IMG/VR virus record: IMGVR_UViG_3300028920_000096
Location: 1 to 50,040 of that record
DNA length: 50,040 nt
Source: a virus
Strand: one strand, 5' to 3'
Made by a program: the position numbers and the translations under genes. This document shows positions 1-8,185 of this stretch, piece after piece. The stretch's first letter is position 1; the number at the start of each line of letters is the position of its first letter. Under the pieces are notes generated by a model that saw only the letters and a list, made by a program, of their open reading frames with translations, was not told the DNA's origin and did no database searches.

Positions 1-27
1 CTTTCACCAGATCGGCTCAACCGTCCC

Positions 28-80
28 CCGAATCGGGGGGGCCGCTCCTGATCCCCCAACGGCCCCCCGATTCGGACTTT
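28..80 (+). terminator. Rho-independent terminator hairpin upstream of the replication genes
   Basis: Positions 28-44 and 60-75 are inverted repeats that pair over 16 bases with one bulged G, leaving a 15-base loop (45-59). The sequence ACTTTTATAG follows directly. The very GC-rich stem and the T-tract are typical of an intrinsic terminator. It probably closes transcription from genes before the window. No gene is seen in bases 1-96 apart from this hairpin and the GGGAG ribosome-binding site at 85-89. Confidence 0.8.
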
Positions 81-96
81 TATAGGGAGCACTTTT

Positions 97-1302
97 ATGA
101 AGGGATTTTGGATACCAGTTCAGGTTGTGGAAAAAACTGACACGTTAACAGAAGCGGCGGTTCTGTCGATATTATTATCGAATCAAATATGGAATAAACC
201 CCCCCTAAGTAATTTAGAAATATCCCGAAGAATAAATAACACGCCCCGTACCGTGCGGGAGATTATCACTAAGCTGGAGAAAAAGAAATTATTAAAGAGG
301 AAATGGAAAAATGGTGAAAGGCATTTTACAATAAAGGTTCCGGAGGATACTTTTATTGTTTTTGAAAATGGGAAAAAGCCTAGACCGGAAACTTCCACCG
401 TACTTGAAACTTCCACCGTACCGGAAACTTCCCCCCCTACTGAAAAGTTCCCCCCTAGCAGAAAATTCAAAGACCCTATAAACAGGGCTGATTCTAATTG
501 TTCGACGAATAAATTAAATTCAAAAAATGGAGAAGGCCAAGGGTCTTATATATCTTATAAGAAGAAGAGAGAAATGAAGAAGATAACCCAAGGCCCCCTG
601 ACCCGGAGTTTTGTAGGAATTTTAGAACGGAAAAGAAAAATTAAAATATCCCCCGAAAAAATGATGGAGTTTGATGTACAAATAAAGGCAATGGTTAAGG
701 AGGACGGCATCAAACCGAACCGAATAAAATTCCTTTTGAATTGGTGGGAATTAAGAATGGGGCAAAAATACATGCCCCGAATAAATTCCGGAAAAGATTT
801 GCGGGACAAGTGGTTGAAATTAGAGGATGCTTATAGGCGTTCCGCAGAAAAGAAAGGAGGGCCTGATAAATTTGTTGGGAGAAAACCTTGGTTGAAGTTA
901 ATAGAAACTCCGGAACAGTTGGGCTTGGCATCGTTCCCGCGAGAAAAGGCGGCAAAAATAATTGGGGATGGTCTTTCCGAAATATGGGGTTCTGACTTGC
1001 GGGAGGCCGGGGCTTCTGTGGAGGCCTATTATCGGGAGTTGAGAGCATGGGCAGTCTACCATTGGACTGAATTTTTCAAGCAAAAGGATTTAGAAAAATA
1101 CTTTGCGGCAGAATGGGTCAAAAAAGACTTGACGGCAACACCGAATACCTTTGCAGAGTATTTTGGAACGTGGTTGGTTTATCAGAGAGGATGGTTACAA
1201 AATGTAGACCCGAAAATGTTAGGTTCTGGGCAAGGACTGTTGGGACGGTTCATTTCACAATACTGCAAAGATAAGGGGATCAAAAAAGCATGGCCGCATT
1301 GA
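97..1302 (+). CDS. Winged-helix DNA-binding protein, probable replication initiator or helicase loader
   Basis: The 401-residue product begins with a winged helix-turn-helix region (about residues 15-85). It carries the pattern of an HTH recognition helix (NLEISRRINNTPRTVREII) followed by a basic turn and a beta wing. A Thr/Pro/Lys-rich linker follows (about 90-160), then a helical C-terminal region of unknown fold with many Trp and Tyr residues. It lies directly upstream of, and overlaps by 13 bases, a DnaB-like helicase gene. That position is typical of phage initiator or helicase-loader (DnaD/O-like) proteins. The DNA-binding domain is seen in the sequence; the replication role is inferred from the neighbour. 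No primase motifs were recognised. A GGGAG ribosome-binding site precedes the ATG. Confidence 0.6.
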   Translation: MKGFWIPVQVVEKTDTLTEAAVLSILLSNQIWNKPPLSNLEISRRINNTPRTVREIITKLEKKKLLKRKWKNGERHFTIKVPEDTFIVFENGKKPRPETSTVLETSTVPETSPPTEKFPPSRKFKDPINRADSNCSTNKLNSKNGEGQGSYISYKKKREMKKITQGPLTRSFVGILERKRKIKISPEKMMEFDVQIKAMVKEDGIKPNRIKFLLNWWELRMGQKYMPRINSGKDLRDKWLKLEDAYRRSAEKKGGPDKFVGRKPWLKLIETPEQLGLASFPREKAAKIIGDGLSEIWGSDLREAGASVEAYYRELRAWAVYHWTEFFKQKDLEKYFAAEWVKKDLTATPNTFAEYFGTWLVYQRGWLQNVDPKMLGSGQGLLGRFISQYCKDKGIKKAWPH

Positions 1303-2705
1303 CAAAATTAGATAATTCCAGAGCATTGCTTGAAAAAAGCATTGTGGTTGGGTTGATTACAAGCGACGAATTTATTTCTAAAGTCAGGGAAAAAATAATC
1401 CCGAATGAAACTTTTGAAACACCGTTCGCGCAAAGTATTTCAGAGTGGTGCATTGAATTTTATGACCAGTATGGCAAGGCCCCCGGCAAAACTTTGGAGG
1501 CCATTTACTCCGCCAAAAAAAGGGAAACCCCCGAAGTAAAGTCTACATTGATTGCCCGCACCTTGCGGGATTTGAGCACAGAATATGACAAGGGTGTTCC
1601 GATAAACATACCTTATTTGTTGGCAGAATCGGAAAAGTATTTTAATCATAGGCGGTTGAAAAGATTAGCCGAAGATTTAGAAATGAATTTGCTATCAGGC
1701 AACACGGAAGGGGCCGAGCGGCTTTTATCGTCGTATCATAAAATTGATTTGGGTGTGGAGTCGGCAGTTAATCCGTTTCAAAATGTGGATGCTATTCAGG
1801 AAGCGTTTGAACGAAGAGAGGAAAACATTCTGAGAATGCCGGGGGCTTTGGGGGAATTTTTTGATGGGCAATTATTGCGGGAGGGGTTTATAGCTTTCCA
1901 AGGCCCGGAAAAAAGGGGAAAGTCTTGGTTCTTGCTCGAAATGGCTTACAGGGCTTTGAGACAGCGGAGAACCGTGGCATATTTTGAGGCGGGGGACATG
2001 GGCCGTAATCAAACGATCCGGCGGCTGATGGTACGATTGACAGGGGTTCCGGACAGAATTTCATACTGTGGCCCCGTGGAGGTTCCTGTCACAATTGCAC
2101 GGGAAGAGGATGAGGAATACGCACGGGTATTAACCGAAACGCGGATGCTTGAAAAATGCTTAACTTGGAAACAGGCATATAGAAAATCAGAGCGGTTTAT
2201 GAAAGCATGCAAAATAGCGGGGAGGGATACTTTCAAGTTAATTAGTTATCCGAATTCTACATTGACTGTGAAAACAATGGCGGCACGGTTACAGCAATGG
2301 GAACGGGAAGAGGGATTTATTCCAGATGTGATCGTGGTGGATTACGCAGACATATTGGCTCCGGAAGATTCGGGCAAGGATTTTAGAAACCAAGTAAATG
2401 ACACTTGGAAAGCATTGCGGAGATTATCACAAGAAAAGAAGGTTTTATTATTCACTGCAACACAAGCAAATACTGCATCATATTCGACGGGGGTTCAGGG
2501 CATGGGAAATTTTTCAGAGGACAAACGAAAGTTGTCGCACGTCACGGGAATGGTTGGACTGAACCAAAAGGAGGAAGAAAAACGGGTAGGGGTCATGCGG
2601 TTAAACTGGATTGTATTGCGGGAGGGAGAGTATTATACTTCAAAATGTTGTTTCGTTTCTCAATGCTTACGAATTGGAAGACCAATGATGCAAAGTTGTT
2701 GGTAA
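1290..2705 (+). CDS. Replicative DnaB-like DNA helicase
   Basis: This 471-residue protein has the two-part layout of DnaB helicases. The N-terminal helical domain (about residues 5-110) contains the family-like stretch on a lesser subunit near KIIPNETF. The RecA-like C-terminal motor follows: Walker A as GPEKRGKS at about 202-209, Walker B as VIVVDYADIL at about 345-355, and a sensor region LLFTATQAN at about 386. It would unwind DNA 5'-3' ahead of the phage polymerase encoded at 39.6-42.1 kb. The gene overlaps the upstream winged-helix gene, suggesting coupled translation. No primase domain is fused to it. The C-terminus is rich in Cys and may be divergent, but the frame is open throughout. 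Confidence 0.85.
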   Translation: MAALTKLDNSRALLEKSIVVGLITSDEFISKVREKIIPNETFETPFAQSISEWCIEFYDQYGKAPGKTLEAIYSAKKRETPEVKSTLIARTLRDLSTEYDKGVPINIPYLLAESEKYFNHRRLKRLAEDLEMNLLSGNTEGAERLLSSYHKIDLGVESAVNPFQNVDAIQEAFERREENILRMPGALGEFFDGQLLREGFIAFQGPEKRGKSWFLLEMAYRALRQRRTVAYFEAGDMGRNQTIRRLMVRLTGVPDRISYCGPVEVPVTIAREEDEEYARVLTETRMLEKCLTWKQAYRKSERFMKACKIAGRDTFKLISYPNSTLTVKTMAARLQQWEREEGFIPDVIVVDYADILAPEDSGKDFRNQVNDTWKALRRLSQEKKVLLFTATQANTASYSTGVQGMGNFSEDKRKLSHVTGMVGLNQKEEEKRVGVMRLNWIVLREGEYYTSKCCFVSQCLRIGRPMMQSCW

Positions 2706-2718
2706 AGGAGAAAACAAA

Positions 2719-3027
2719 ATGAGATTGCAGTGGATTAAAGTAGATGGTACCTTTGAAGTGGACAGGCGGGAGGAGCGAGCATCATTCGGCCCGTTTTTGT
2801 TTATAGTTCGTAGAATTTTTCCGGGCCGGACATATTCAGAAGTGGAATTGCAGATCAAAATTCATGTGCAGAAAACTAAGAGGACACTTGTCCCGATAAT
2901 GTTTTTTTCGCACCCGTTTGCCCGGAAGAATGTGGCAAAGGCGACGGCAGAAAGAATTTTGCAGGAGTTTTGTGTTAGTATGGAGAAAGCGGAGTGTGGA
3001 GAGAGCCGTAATGGAGCAGGAAAATGA
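2719..3027 (+). CDS. Hypothetical protein between helicase and ParB-like genes
   Basis: The 102-residue product is not recognised. It looks like a small beta-rich fold with a basic middle and no membrane segment or motif. It starts 13 bases after the helicase gene with the ribosome-binding site AAAGGAG and its stop overlaps the start of the ParB-like gene by four bases, so it belongs to the same operon. The bases and codons match its neighbours. Confidence 0.65.
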   Translation: MRLQWIKVDGTFEVDRREERASFGPFLFIVRRIFPGRTYSEVELQIKIHVQKTKRTLVPIMFFSHPFARKNVAKATAERILQEFCVSMEKAECGESRNGAGK

Positions 3028-3593
3028 AAATTAGAGACAGGGTTGTGGAAATTCGTAAGGTAAAAGCAAAAGAGCTTTTGGACAATCCAAAAAATTGGAG
3101 GAAGCATTCTAAGTACCAGAAGAGGGCTTTTCAAGGGCTTTTATCTGAAATTGGAAATGCCACAATTCCGCTGGTATACGAAACACCGGACGGGCTGATG
3201 CTTATTGATGGGCACTTGAGAAAAGAAATGCTGGGAAGTAAAACAATCCGGGTGGCCGTTCTGGATGTGACAGAGCAGGAGGCAGATAAATTGCTTGCCA
3301 CTATTGATCCTTTGACAGCGTTAGTGGATCAGGATTCGGAGGCTTTTCAGGAGCTTGTGGAACGGCTGGAATTTCAAGCGGGGGAGGTTCAGGCCTTAGT
3401 TGCGGGGGTATTGGAGAACTCTGAATTTATTTCATGGGAGGGCGAAGTAGACGCAGACCCACGTTTTGATCCTAATAAGAGAAAGGTTTCTAAATTGGTT
3501 ATAAAGTTTCCAAGAGCAAGGGAAAAGGATTTGGTTCCAAAGTTAAAGGAACTTATTGATTCATTAAATATAGAGGGTTTGTCCTATGGCTGA
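3024..3593 (+). CDS. ParB-like (ParB/Srx superfamily) domain protein, copy 1
   Basis: The 189-residue product has a ParB N-terminal-like domain in its first 110 residues. It shows the conserved start pattern (VKAKELLDNPKNWRKH at 13-28), the catalytic-type box IDGHLR at 61-66 and the closing helix EADKLLATIDPLTAL. A second copy of the same architecture lies at 6766-7422. In phages, such ParB-like domains often sit beside DNA-modifying enzymes, and some are nucleases or nucleotide-binding proteins. Here the gene overlaps the start of dpdA by eight bases, which suggests a role in base modification rather than plasmid partition (inference). There is no ParB helix-turn-helix domain; the last 70 residues are unassigned. 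Confidence 0.75.
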   Translation: MKIRDRVVEIRKVKAKELLDNPKNWRKHSKYQKRAFQGLLSEIGNATIPLVYETPDGLMLIDGHLRKEMLGSKTIRVAVLDVTEQEADKLLATIDPLTALVDQDSEAFQELVERLEFQAGEVQALVAGVLENSEFISWEGEVDADPRFDPNKRKVSKLVIKFPRAREKDLVPKLKELIDSLNIEGLSYG

Positions 3594-4467
3594 GAAAAGA
3601 TTCAAGCCGGGGATATTGATTTCATATGCGTATATTGAAAAGCAAAAGGGATTGTTTTCCAAGTTGTTGTCATATGATCCGAATAGTTATACCTTTTTTT
3701 TGGATTGCGGAGCATACTCAGCATGGAATTGTGGGATGAAAATAAATTTGAAAGATTTCGCTTTATTTGTCCGTGACATGCCAAAATTGCCGGGGATGAT
3801 TATAAGTCAGTTAGATGTTGTTTATAGTCCTGAAAAGACAAGGGACAATTTTTTTCGGTTGTTGGACATGGGATTGGATGTGAAGCCAGTCATAACAGCG
3901 GGGACAACAGAAGAAGAGATTTTAGAACTTGCCCCATATTCTGATTATTTTTTGGTGGGTGGTGTTTGGGCAATGGTCAATTCCTTGAGGGATACGGGTT
4001 ACTTGGGAAAAATAAAGCAATTGCTTCCCGGTAAGAAGATACATTGGTTTGGTTATACGAATTTGAAAGCAATTAAAACATATCGCCCCGCCAGTGTTGA
4101 TAGTTCTAGCATAGACGGGTGTTATCGTTTTGGCACAATAGAGTTTTTTTTGAATGCCCATAAAATAGGACTGACCAGAAAAAATGCACAGAACCCTATT
4201 GATTATCGGATTGTAAAGCATTTGTTGAAGATAGGGTTTACTGTGGACGAAATTAAGAAACTTAGTAAATGGGAATCATGGAGTTATAAGGATAAAGAAA
4301 GAACATTGTTGAGAATGAGTTGCGCGTCAAGATTACATGCTGGATATTTTATGCAGAAGAATTGTGGTACAATTTATTTTCAGTCAATACTTGTCCCAAA
4401 GGTTTTGCAGACAATTTTTGAAACGGTAGAGTTTTTGGAAGAACATTTTAATGAGAATGTTCTATAA
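3586..4467 (+). CDS. dpdA: DpdA-like DNA guanine transglycosylase (TGT superfamily)
   Basis: The 293-residue product resembles DpdA, the enzyme that exchanges guanine in DNA for a 7-deazaguanine base. Visible hallmarks are FLDCGAYSAW (Asp40), ISQLDVVYSPEKT (Asp77), the glycine-rich FLVGGVWAM near 122-130, and HWFGYTNLK followed by SVDSSS (Asp172). They are in the order expected of a TIM-barrel tRNA-guanine transglycosylase relative. It lacks the zinc site and C-terminal region of bacterial tRNA TGT, consistent with a DNA-acting form. It is directly followed by folE, queD and queE, which make its substrate, and preceded by a ParB-like gene. The assignment is strong from motifs plus context. 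Which of guanine's substitutes (preQ0, preQ1 or archaeosine-like) it inserts cannot be read from the sequence. Confidence 0.88.
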   Translation: MAEKRFKPGILISYAYIEKQKGLFSKLLSYDPNSYTFFLDCGAYSAWNCGMKINLKDFALFVRDMPKLPGMIISQLDVVYSPEKTRDNFFRLLDMGLDVKPVITAGTTEEEILELAPYSDYFLVGGVWAMVNSLRDTGYLGKIKQLLPGKKIHWFGYTNLKAIKTYRPASVDSSSIDGCYRFGTIEFFLNAHKIGLTRKNAQNPIDYRIVKHLLKIGFTVDEIKKLSKWESWSYKDKERTLLRMSCASRLHAGYFMQKNCGTIYFQSILVPKVLQTIFETVEFLEEHFNENVL

Positions 4468-4480
4468 AAGGAGAAGGATT

Positions 4481-5092
4481 ATGACCGGGTTTTTTGCGAA
4501 TGAAAATAAAACTTTGACAAAGGAAGAGATGGAGGAAATGCAGTCAGAATTGGAGGGGCTTTTTGCAAAAATGTTGGCTACAATGAAAATAGCTCCGGAT
4601 CATAATACAAGGGAAACTCCCGCACGAATGGCAAAAATGTATTTGGAAATTTGCCGGGGAAGATATGAGCCGGAACCAAAAGCAACGGTTTTTCCGAATA
4701 CTAATGAATTGAATGAAATTATGGTGATTGGGCCTATTGAAGTCAATTCGTTGTGTTCGCATCATTTTGTTCCAATACAGGGGGAAGTTTTTGTGGGGGT
4801 TATACCGGGGGACTTTTTGTTGGGGGCAAGTAAATTTCATCGTCTTGCAAAATGGGTTTTCGCAAGGCCACAGATTCAGGAAGAGGCAACGGTTCAATTG
4901 GCAAATATATTAGAGCAAAAATTGGGCAATGCAGAAGGATTGGCCTTGGTGGTCAGGGCAAAACATTTTTGCATGAACTGGAGAGGAGTGCAGGACAAAG
5001 ACACAGAAATGGTCACGTCAATTATGCGGGGTGTTTTCCATGACAAGCAAACGGCAAGGATGGAGTTTTTGGAACTCTTGAAAGGACACTAA
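4481..5092 (+). CDS. folE: GTP cyclohydrolase I
   Basis: FolE opens GTP to dihydroneopterin triphosphate, the first step of 7-deazaguanine synthesis. The chosen start at 4481 follows AAAGGAGAAGG and gives 203 residues; an upstream in-frame ATG at 4451 overlaps dpdA and has no ribosome-binding site. The zinc-site motif is SLCSHHFVP (Cys92, His95), and the second cysteine lies in KHFCMNWRG (Cys164). The family pattern GASKFHRLAKW is present at 115-125. The length fits the family. It lies 13 bases after dpdA and one base before queD. Confidence 0.96.
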   Translation: MTGFFANENKTLTKEEMEEMQSELEGLFAKMLATMKIAPDHNTRETPARMAKMYLEICRGRYEPEPKATVFPNTNELNEIMVIGPIEVNSLCSHHFVPIQGEVFVGVIPGDFLLGASKFHRLAKWVFARPQIQEEATVQLANILEQKLGNAEGLALVVRAKHFCMNWRGVQDKDTEMVTSIMRGVFHDKQTARMEFLELLKGH

Positions 5093-5093
5093 A

Positions 5094-5513
5094 ATGAACC
5101 ATATTTTAGAAGTAGTAAGATGGCATGACATTTCTTGTGGGCATCGTGTTTATGGGCATGAGTCAAAATGCCAGCATTTGCACGGTCATAATTACCGCAT
5201 ACATTTCACATGCAGGGCTGAATTGGATGATTTGGGAAGGGTCATTGATTTTGGCATCATAAAAGAAAAATTGTGCAAGTGGTTGGAAGAGAATTGGGAT
5301 CACAAGTTTTTGATATATCACAAAGACCCGCTGTCTGGTAAATTATTTGAACTTGACCCGGAAGGCATTTATTTTATGCCAAGCAACCCCACAGCAGAAA
5401 ATATGGCTATATTTTTGATGGAAGCCGGGGATAAAATTCTTGGCAATCCGAGTGTTCATTTGGTCAAAGTAAAGGTTGAGGAGACAGCAAAATGCGCGGC
5501 AGTATGTATGTGA
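5094..5513 (+). CDS. queD: 6-carboxytetrahydropterin synthase QueD
   Basis: QueD turns dihydroneopterin triphosphate into 6-carboxy-5,6,7,8-tetrahydropterin, the second step of the 7-deazaguanine pathway. The 139-residue product has zinc ligands His17 in DISCGHRV and His30/His32 in HLHGHNY, with the catalytic Cys26 four residues before His30. The acidic motif VKVEET near the C-terminus is the substrate-binding glutamate region of the T-fold family. The gene sits between folE and queE with overlapping or adjacent junctions, so the set is translated as an operon. Confidence 0.95.
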   Translation: MNHILEVVRWHDISCGHRVYGHESKCQHLHGHNYRIHFTCRAELDDLGRVIDFGIIKEKLCKWLEENWDHKFLIYHKDPLSGKLFELDPEGIYFMPSNPTAENMAIFLMEAGDKILGNPSVHLVKVKVEETAKCAAVCM

Positions 5514-6205
5514 GACAATATCCGATTAATGAAATTTTTTGCAGTTTTCAGGGGGAGGCAAGTTTCGCCGGAACTCCCGCTGTGTTTATTCGGACACAAG
5601 GTTGCCCCGTGGGATGTATTTTTTGTGACACGAAAGAAACATGGGATGAACAAGCAAAAAATGAAATAACAAGAGAAAAGTTATTAGAAAAAAAAGGAGA
5701 AAAGACCCCAGAATTTGCCCGGTTTACTTTGCTGGAATTGCAAACGGTAATTGCAGAAATTAGAGAAGGTGAAAAGCATGTCGTAATTACCGGGGGAGAG
5801 CCAGCGTTGTTTGATTGGACAGATTGGAAAAGTTTTCCATATAACAGAATTCAGATGGAGACAAGCGGAAGGTATCCGTTAAAAGTCCCATTAACTTGGT
5901 TTGTGACAGTTTCCCCGAAAATAGTGAACGGGGATTTATCTTTGATAAATACGGAAGCGTTGGAAAGGGCCAATGAAATTAAATGGCCCATATTAAATAA
6001 CGAAGATGTGAAAGTATTTGAAAAGGCAAGGGAGGAAGGTCTGCTTTACAGCTTCGGTGAAAGGGCGTCTTTTAATTTTCCAAAGGAAGTGTTTTTGCAT
6101 CCGATATTCGGTTCAAAGACTGCCTTGAAGTTGTCAATTAAACTGGCAAAGAAGTATGGGTATCGTATTTCTTTGCAAACGCATAAATTGGTTGGAGTGC
6201 GATAA
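5492..6205 (+). CDS. queE: 7-carboxy-7-deazaguanine synthase QueE (radical SAM)
   Basis: QueE converts 6-carboxytetrahydropterin to 7-carboxy-7-deazaguanine with a radical SAM cluster. The 237-residue product starts with the family motif around SFQGEASFAGTP, then carries the [4Fe-4S] cysteine motif CPVGCIFC (Cys38, Cys42, Cys45). The SAM-binding GGEPAL stretch follows near residue 100. The start at 5492 has GAGGAG nine bases upstream and overlaps queD by 22 bases. The product is the substrate for QueC, whose gene lies about 10 kb downstream in the head gene cluster. Confidence 0.95.
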   Translation: MRGSMYVRQYPINEIFCSFQGEASFAGTPAVFIRTQGCPVGCIFCDTKETWDEQAKNEITREKLLEKKGEKTPEFARFTLLELQTVIAEIREGEKHVVITGGEPALFDWTDWKSFPYNRIQMETSGRYPLKVPLTWFVTVSPKIVNGDLSLINTEALERANEIKWPILNNEDVKVFEKAREEGLLYSFGERASFNFPKEVFLHPIFGSKTALKLSIKLAKKYGYRISLQTHKLVGVR

Positions 6206-6211
6206 AATAAA

Positions 6212-6769
6212 ATGGAAAATAAAAAAGAAAATAAAAAAGAGGGCAGAAATGGTGCAGATTCCACGGATGTCATGAGCAATGCGGAAAAGAAAAAAAAGGG
6301 ATACTCGAAAAAGGTTACTCCGGCAAGGAGAGCCATAATTATGGAACGGAGGAAAAAGGTAGCGGCATTATATATGAGGCGGTTTACACAAGCTCAGGTC
6401 GCGGAACAATTAGGGGTAGGTCTGAGAGTTGTTGAACAAGATTTGGCATATATGAGAAAACTTTGGGCAAAAGAGGCCATGCAAAGTATGGGTACTCTGA
6501 TTGCAAGGGAATTGGCAGAAATACAGCATATCGAAAATGAAGCGGGAATGGGATATATCAGAACACAAGATATGAAGTATTTAGAACTGCGGTTAAAATG
6601 CAAGGATCGCAGGGCAAGGTTATTGGGGCTGGATGCTCCGGAGAAAATAAATCCGGAAACGGTCAAAAATATCCACGAAACGAATATAGAGGTTAATTTG
6701 CACAAGTTGTCAGAAAGCGAATTGAATTTGCTTGAGAAACTACTGGACGGAAAGGAAAATACAGAATGA
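6212..6769 (+). CDS. Helix-turn-helix protein, possible terminase small subunit
   Basis: The 185-residue product has a very basic N-terminal tail (about 1-50) and a helix-turn-helix of sigma-70 region 4 or terminase small-subunit type. The relevant segment, YMRRFTQAQVAEQLGVGLRVV, lies around residues 54-74. A long helical region rich in Arg, Lys and Glu follows. It could be the small terminase subunit, since no other candidate is seen before the large subunit at 12250. The distance of about 5.5 kb and the neighbouring ParB-like and glycosyltransferase genes make a regulatory or modification role also possible. No clear ribosome-binding site precedes 6212; an in-frame ATG at 6272 is an alternative start. 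The stop overlaps the next gene by four bases. Confidence 0.55.
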   Translation: MENKKENKKEGRNGADSTDVMSNAEKKKKGYSKKVTPARRAIIMERRKKVAALYMRRFTQAQVAEQLGVGLRVVEQDLAYMRKLWAKEAMQSMGTLIARELAEIQHIENEAGMGYIRTQDMKYLELRLKCKDRRARLLGLDAPEKINPETVKNIHETNIEVNLHKLSESELNLLEKLLDGKENTE

Positions 6770-7422
6770 AAAATTACAAAGACAGAATAATCGGGTTGGA
6801 ACGGGTGAAGGCTTCGCAATTAACTCCGCACGAAAAGAATTTTAGGCGGCACAATGATAAACAGAAACAGGCATTGGCCGGGGTTTTGAGAGAGGTGGGT
6901 TATGCCGACGCATTACTTGCTCGAAAGGACAAAAAAGGCAATCTGATTTTAATTGACGGACATTTGAGAGCAGAGATTTCCCCGGATCAGGAAGTCCCGG
7001 TCTTAGTTTTGGACGTGGATGAAAAAGAAGCAGATTATATTCTGGCGACTTTGGATAATTTGGCGGGACTGGCAGACACAGACGAAGGGGCTTTTGAGGA
7101 CCTTGTGATGGATTTAGAAGTCCAGAGCAAGGTGGTTAGGGAAATGCTGTTGGGTATTTTTGACGATACGGAAACAGTGGACGAAAAAACAATCCCCGTG
7201 GACAAGGGGGAATTGTTTGGGAAAGCCCTACAATTAAAGCCCCGCAGGGAATATGTTGTGGTGGTTTGTGAAAACGAGCAGGAGTGGAATTTATTAAAAG
7301 AATTCTTAGAATTGAAAGACACGCGCAAGGGGGGACAAAAGAAAAAGGCCCCATTTGAAACCATAGACACGGAACGGGTGGTCACAGCTTCTCGTTTATT
7401 CGCGGCATTGGAGGATGATTAA
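6766..7422 (+). CDS. ParB-like (ParB/Srx superfamily) domain protein, copy 2
   Basis: The 218-residue product repeats the layout of the protein at 3024-3593. It has the start VKASQLTPHEKNFRRH (14-29), the box LIDGHLR (62-68), then EADYILATLDNLAGLADTD, which parallels the first copy closely. The C-terminal third is unrelated to the first copy and ends in a Lys-rich stretch. It overlaps the HTH gene by four bases and abuts the glycosyltransferase gene with no gap, so these three are one translational unit. Partnership with base modification is inferred from gene order. Confidence 0.75.
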   Translation: MKNYKDRIIGLERVKASQLTPHEKNFRRHNDKQKQALAGVLREVGYADALLARKDKKGNLILIDGHLRAEISPDQEVPVLVLDVDEKEADYILATLDNLAGLADTDEGAFEDLVMDLEVQSKVVREMLLGIFDDTETVDEKTIPVDKGELFGKALQLKPRREYVVVVCENEQEWNLLKEFLELKDTRKGGQKKKAPFETIDTERVVTASRLFAALEDD

Positions 7423-8142
7423 ATGTTAGTGGCAATTTTAAGCTCAGGCAGGGTAGGGAAAACGACCACGGACAAATTATTGCCATTTGCCACAATGTTT
7501 GTTCCGGCAAAGGAGGTGGCAGAATACAAGGCCCATATTAAATGTGACAAGCTGGTGGAGGTACCGAATAAAATAAAGGGGGTGGCGGCAACCAAGAATT
7601 ATATTATTGAAAAAACACAAGAGGAGGAAATAGTATTCGCAGAGGACAACGTTAAAAGCTCCGGTTATATTGAGTTTTTGGATGATTTTACAAAAGCCCA
7701 TAAAATGACTGGGGCAGAATTATACATGGAGTTTGTTAAATTATTTCAAGTGGCACGGGGGATGAAATATAGGATGTGGAGCATTCCCGAATCCCGGTCT
7801 GCAAAGGACTGGATACCACAAAGACCCCTGCAATGGCATCCGAAATTAGCAGGGGGGATTGTGGGATTTTTGAGAGGCACTGGGGCAAGGTACGATGAAG
7901 GGTTTTTGCTTCATACGGAAACTGAATTTCTGCTTCGGGCTTTGGTTGAGGATGGTGGTGTGGTTGGGGCCAATTATCTTTATTGGGAGAATTTCCATTG
8001 GACGGATGCAGGGGGTGTTTCACAATACCGGACAAAAGAAAATGAATGGGATTGTGCCCAGCAGATGATGGTGAAGTATCCCGGTCTAGTCCATTGTTCC
8101 ATGGACGGGGGAATTAAATACAAGTTAACTTTGAAGACATAA
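7423..8142 (+). CDS. Glycosyltransferase-like protein resembling TET-associated glycosyltransferases
   Basis: The 239-residue product follows the pattern I associate with the phage TET-associated glycosyltransferase (TAGT) family. An N-terminal beta strand runs into SSGRVGKTTTDKLLP; FVPAKEVAEY follows at 26-35; GVAATKNYIIE at 53-63 and an acidic AEDN at 73-76 stand where a GT-A enzyme has its metal-binding DxD. The C-terminal half has TETEFLLRAL, then GGVSQYRTKE and KYPGLV, also as in that family. Such enzymes add sugars to modified bases in phage DNA. Here no TET oxygenase is seen, and the modified base nearby would be a 7-deazaguanine. The family call is from memory of motifs, not a search. 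The GKTTT string is not treated as a P-loop. Confidence 0.6.
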   Translation: MLVAILSSGRVGKTTTDKLLPFATMFVPAKEVAEYKAHIKCDKLVEVPNKIKGVAATKNYIIEKTQEEEIVFAEDNVKSSGYIEFLDDFTKAHKMTGAELYMEFVKLFQVARGMKYRMWSIPESRSAKDWIPQRPLQWHPKLAGGIVGFLRGTGARYDEGFLLHTETEFLLRALVEDGGVVGANYLYWENFHWTDAGGVSQYRTKENEWDCAQQMMVKYPGLVHCSMDGGIKYKLTLKT

Positions 8143-8156
8143 TTCAGGCAGAAAAG

Positions 8157-8166
8157 TCTATACTAT
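8157..8166 (+). promoter_or_regulatory. TCTATACTAT element, probable -10 region (copy 1)
   Basis: The ten bases TCTATACTAT occur here and at 37986, 43190 and 47061, each in a gap before a gene. This copy ends 19 bases before the ATG at 8186, with AAGGAGG between. TATACT is close to a sigma70 -10 box; the best -35-like bases are AAGACA, 19 bases upstream. It probably starts a transcript for the small-gene cluster. Confidence 0.5.
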
Positions 8167-8185
8167 ATCAAAGGAGGCTTTGGAA

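Noticed and set aside
1290-2705. Fused primase in the DnaB-like helicase
   Set aside because: The N-terminal domain is the DnaB helical type; no zinc ribbon or TOPRIM motifs are present.
2405-2722. 105-codon ORF overlapping the helicase C-terminus in another frame
   Set aside because: The helicase frame continues through conserved motifs; the alternative protein has no recognisable features.
7453-7470. GKTTT string in the 7423 protein looking like a P-loop ATPase
   Set aside because: No Walker B is found and the surrounding pattern fits the TAGT-like glycosyltransferase start better.
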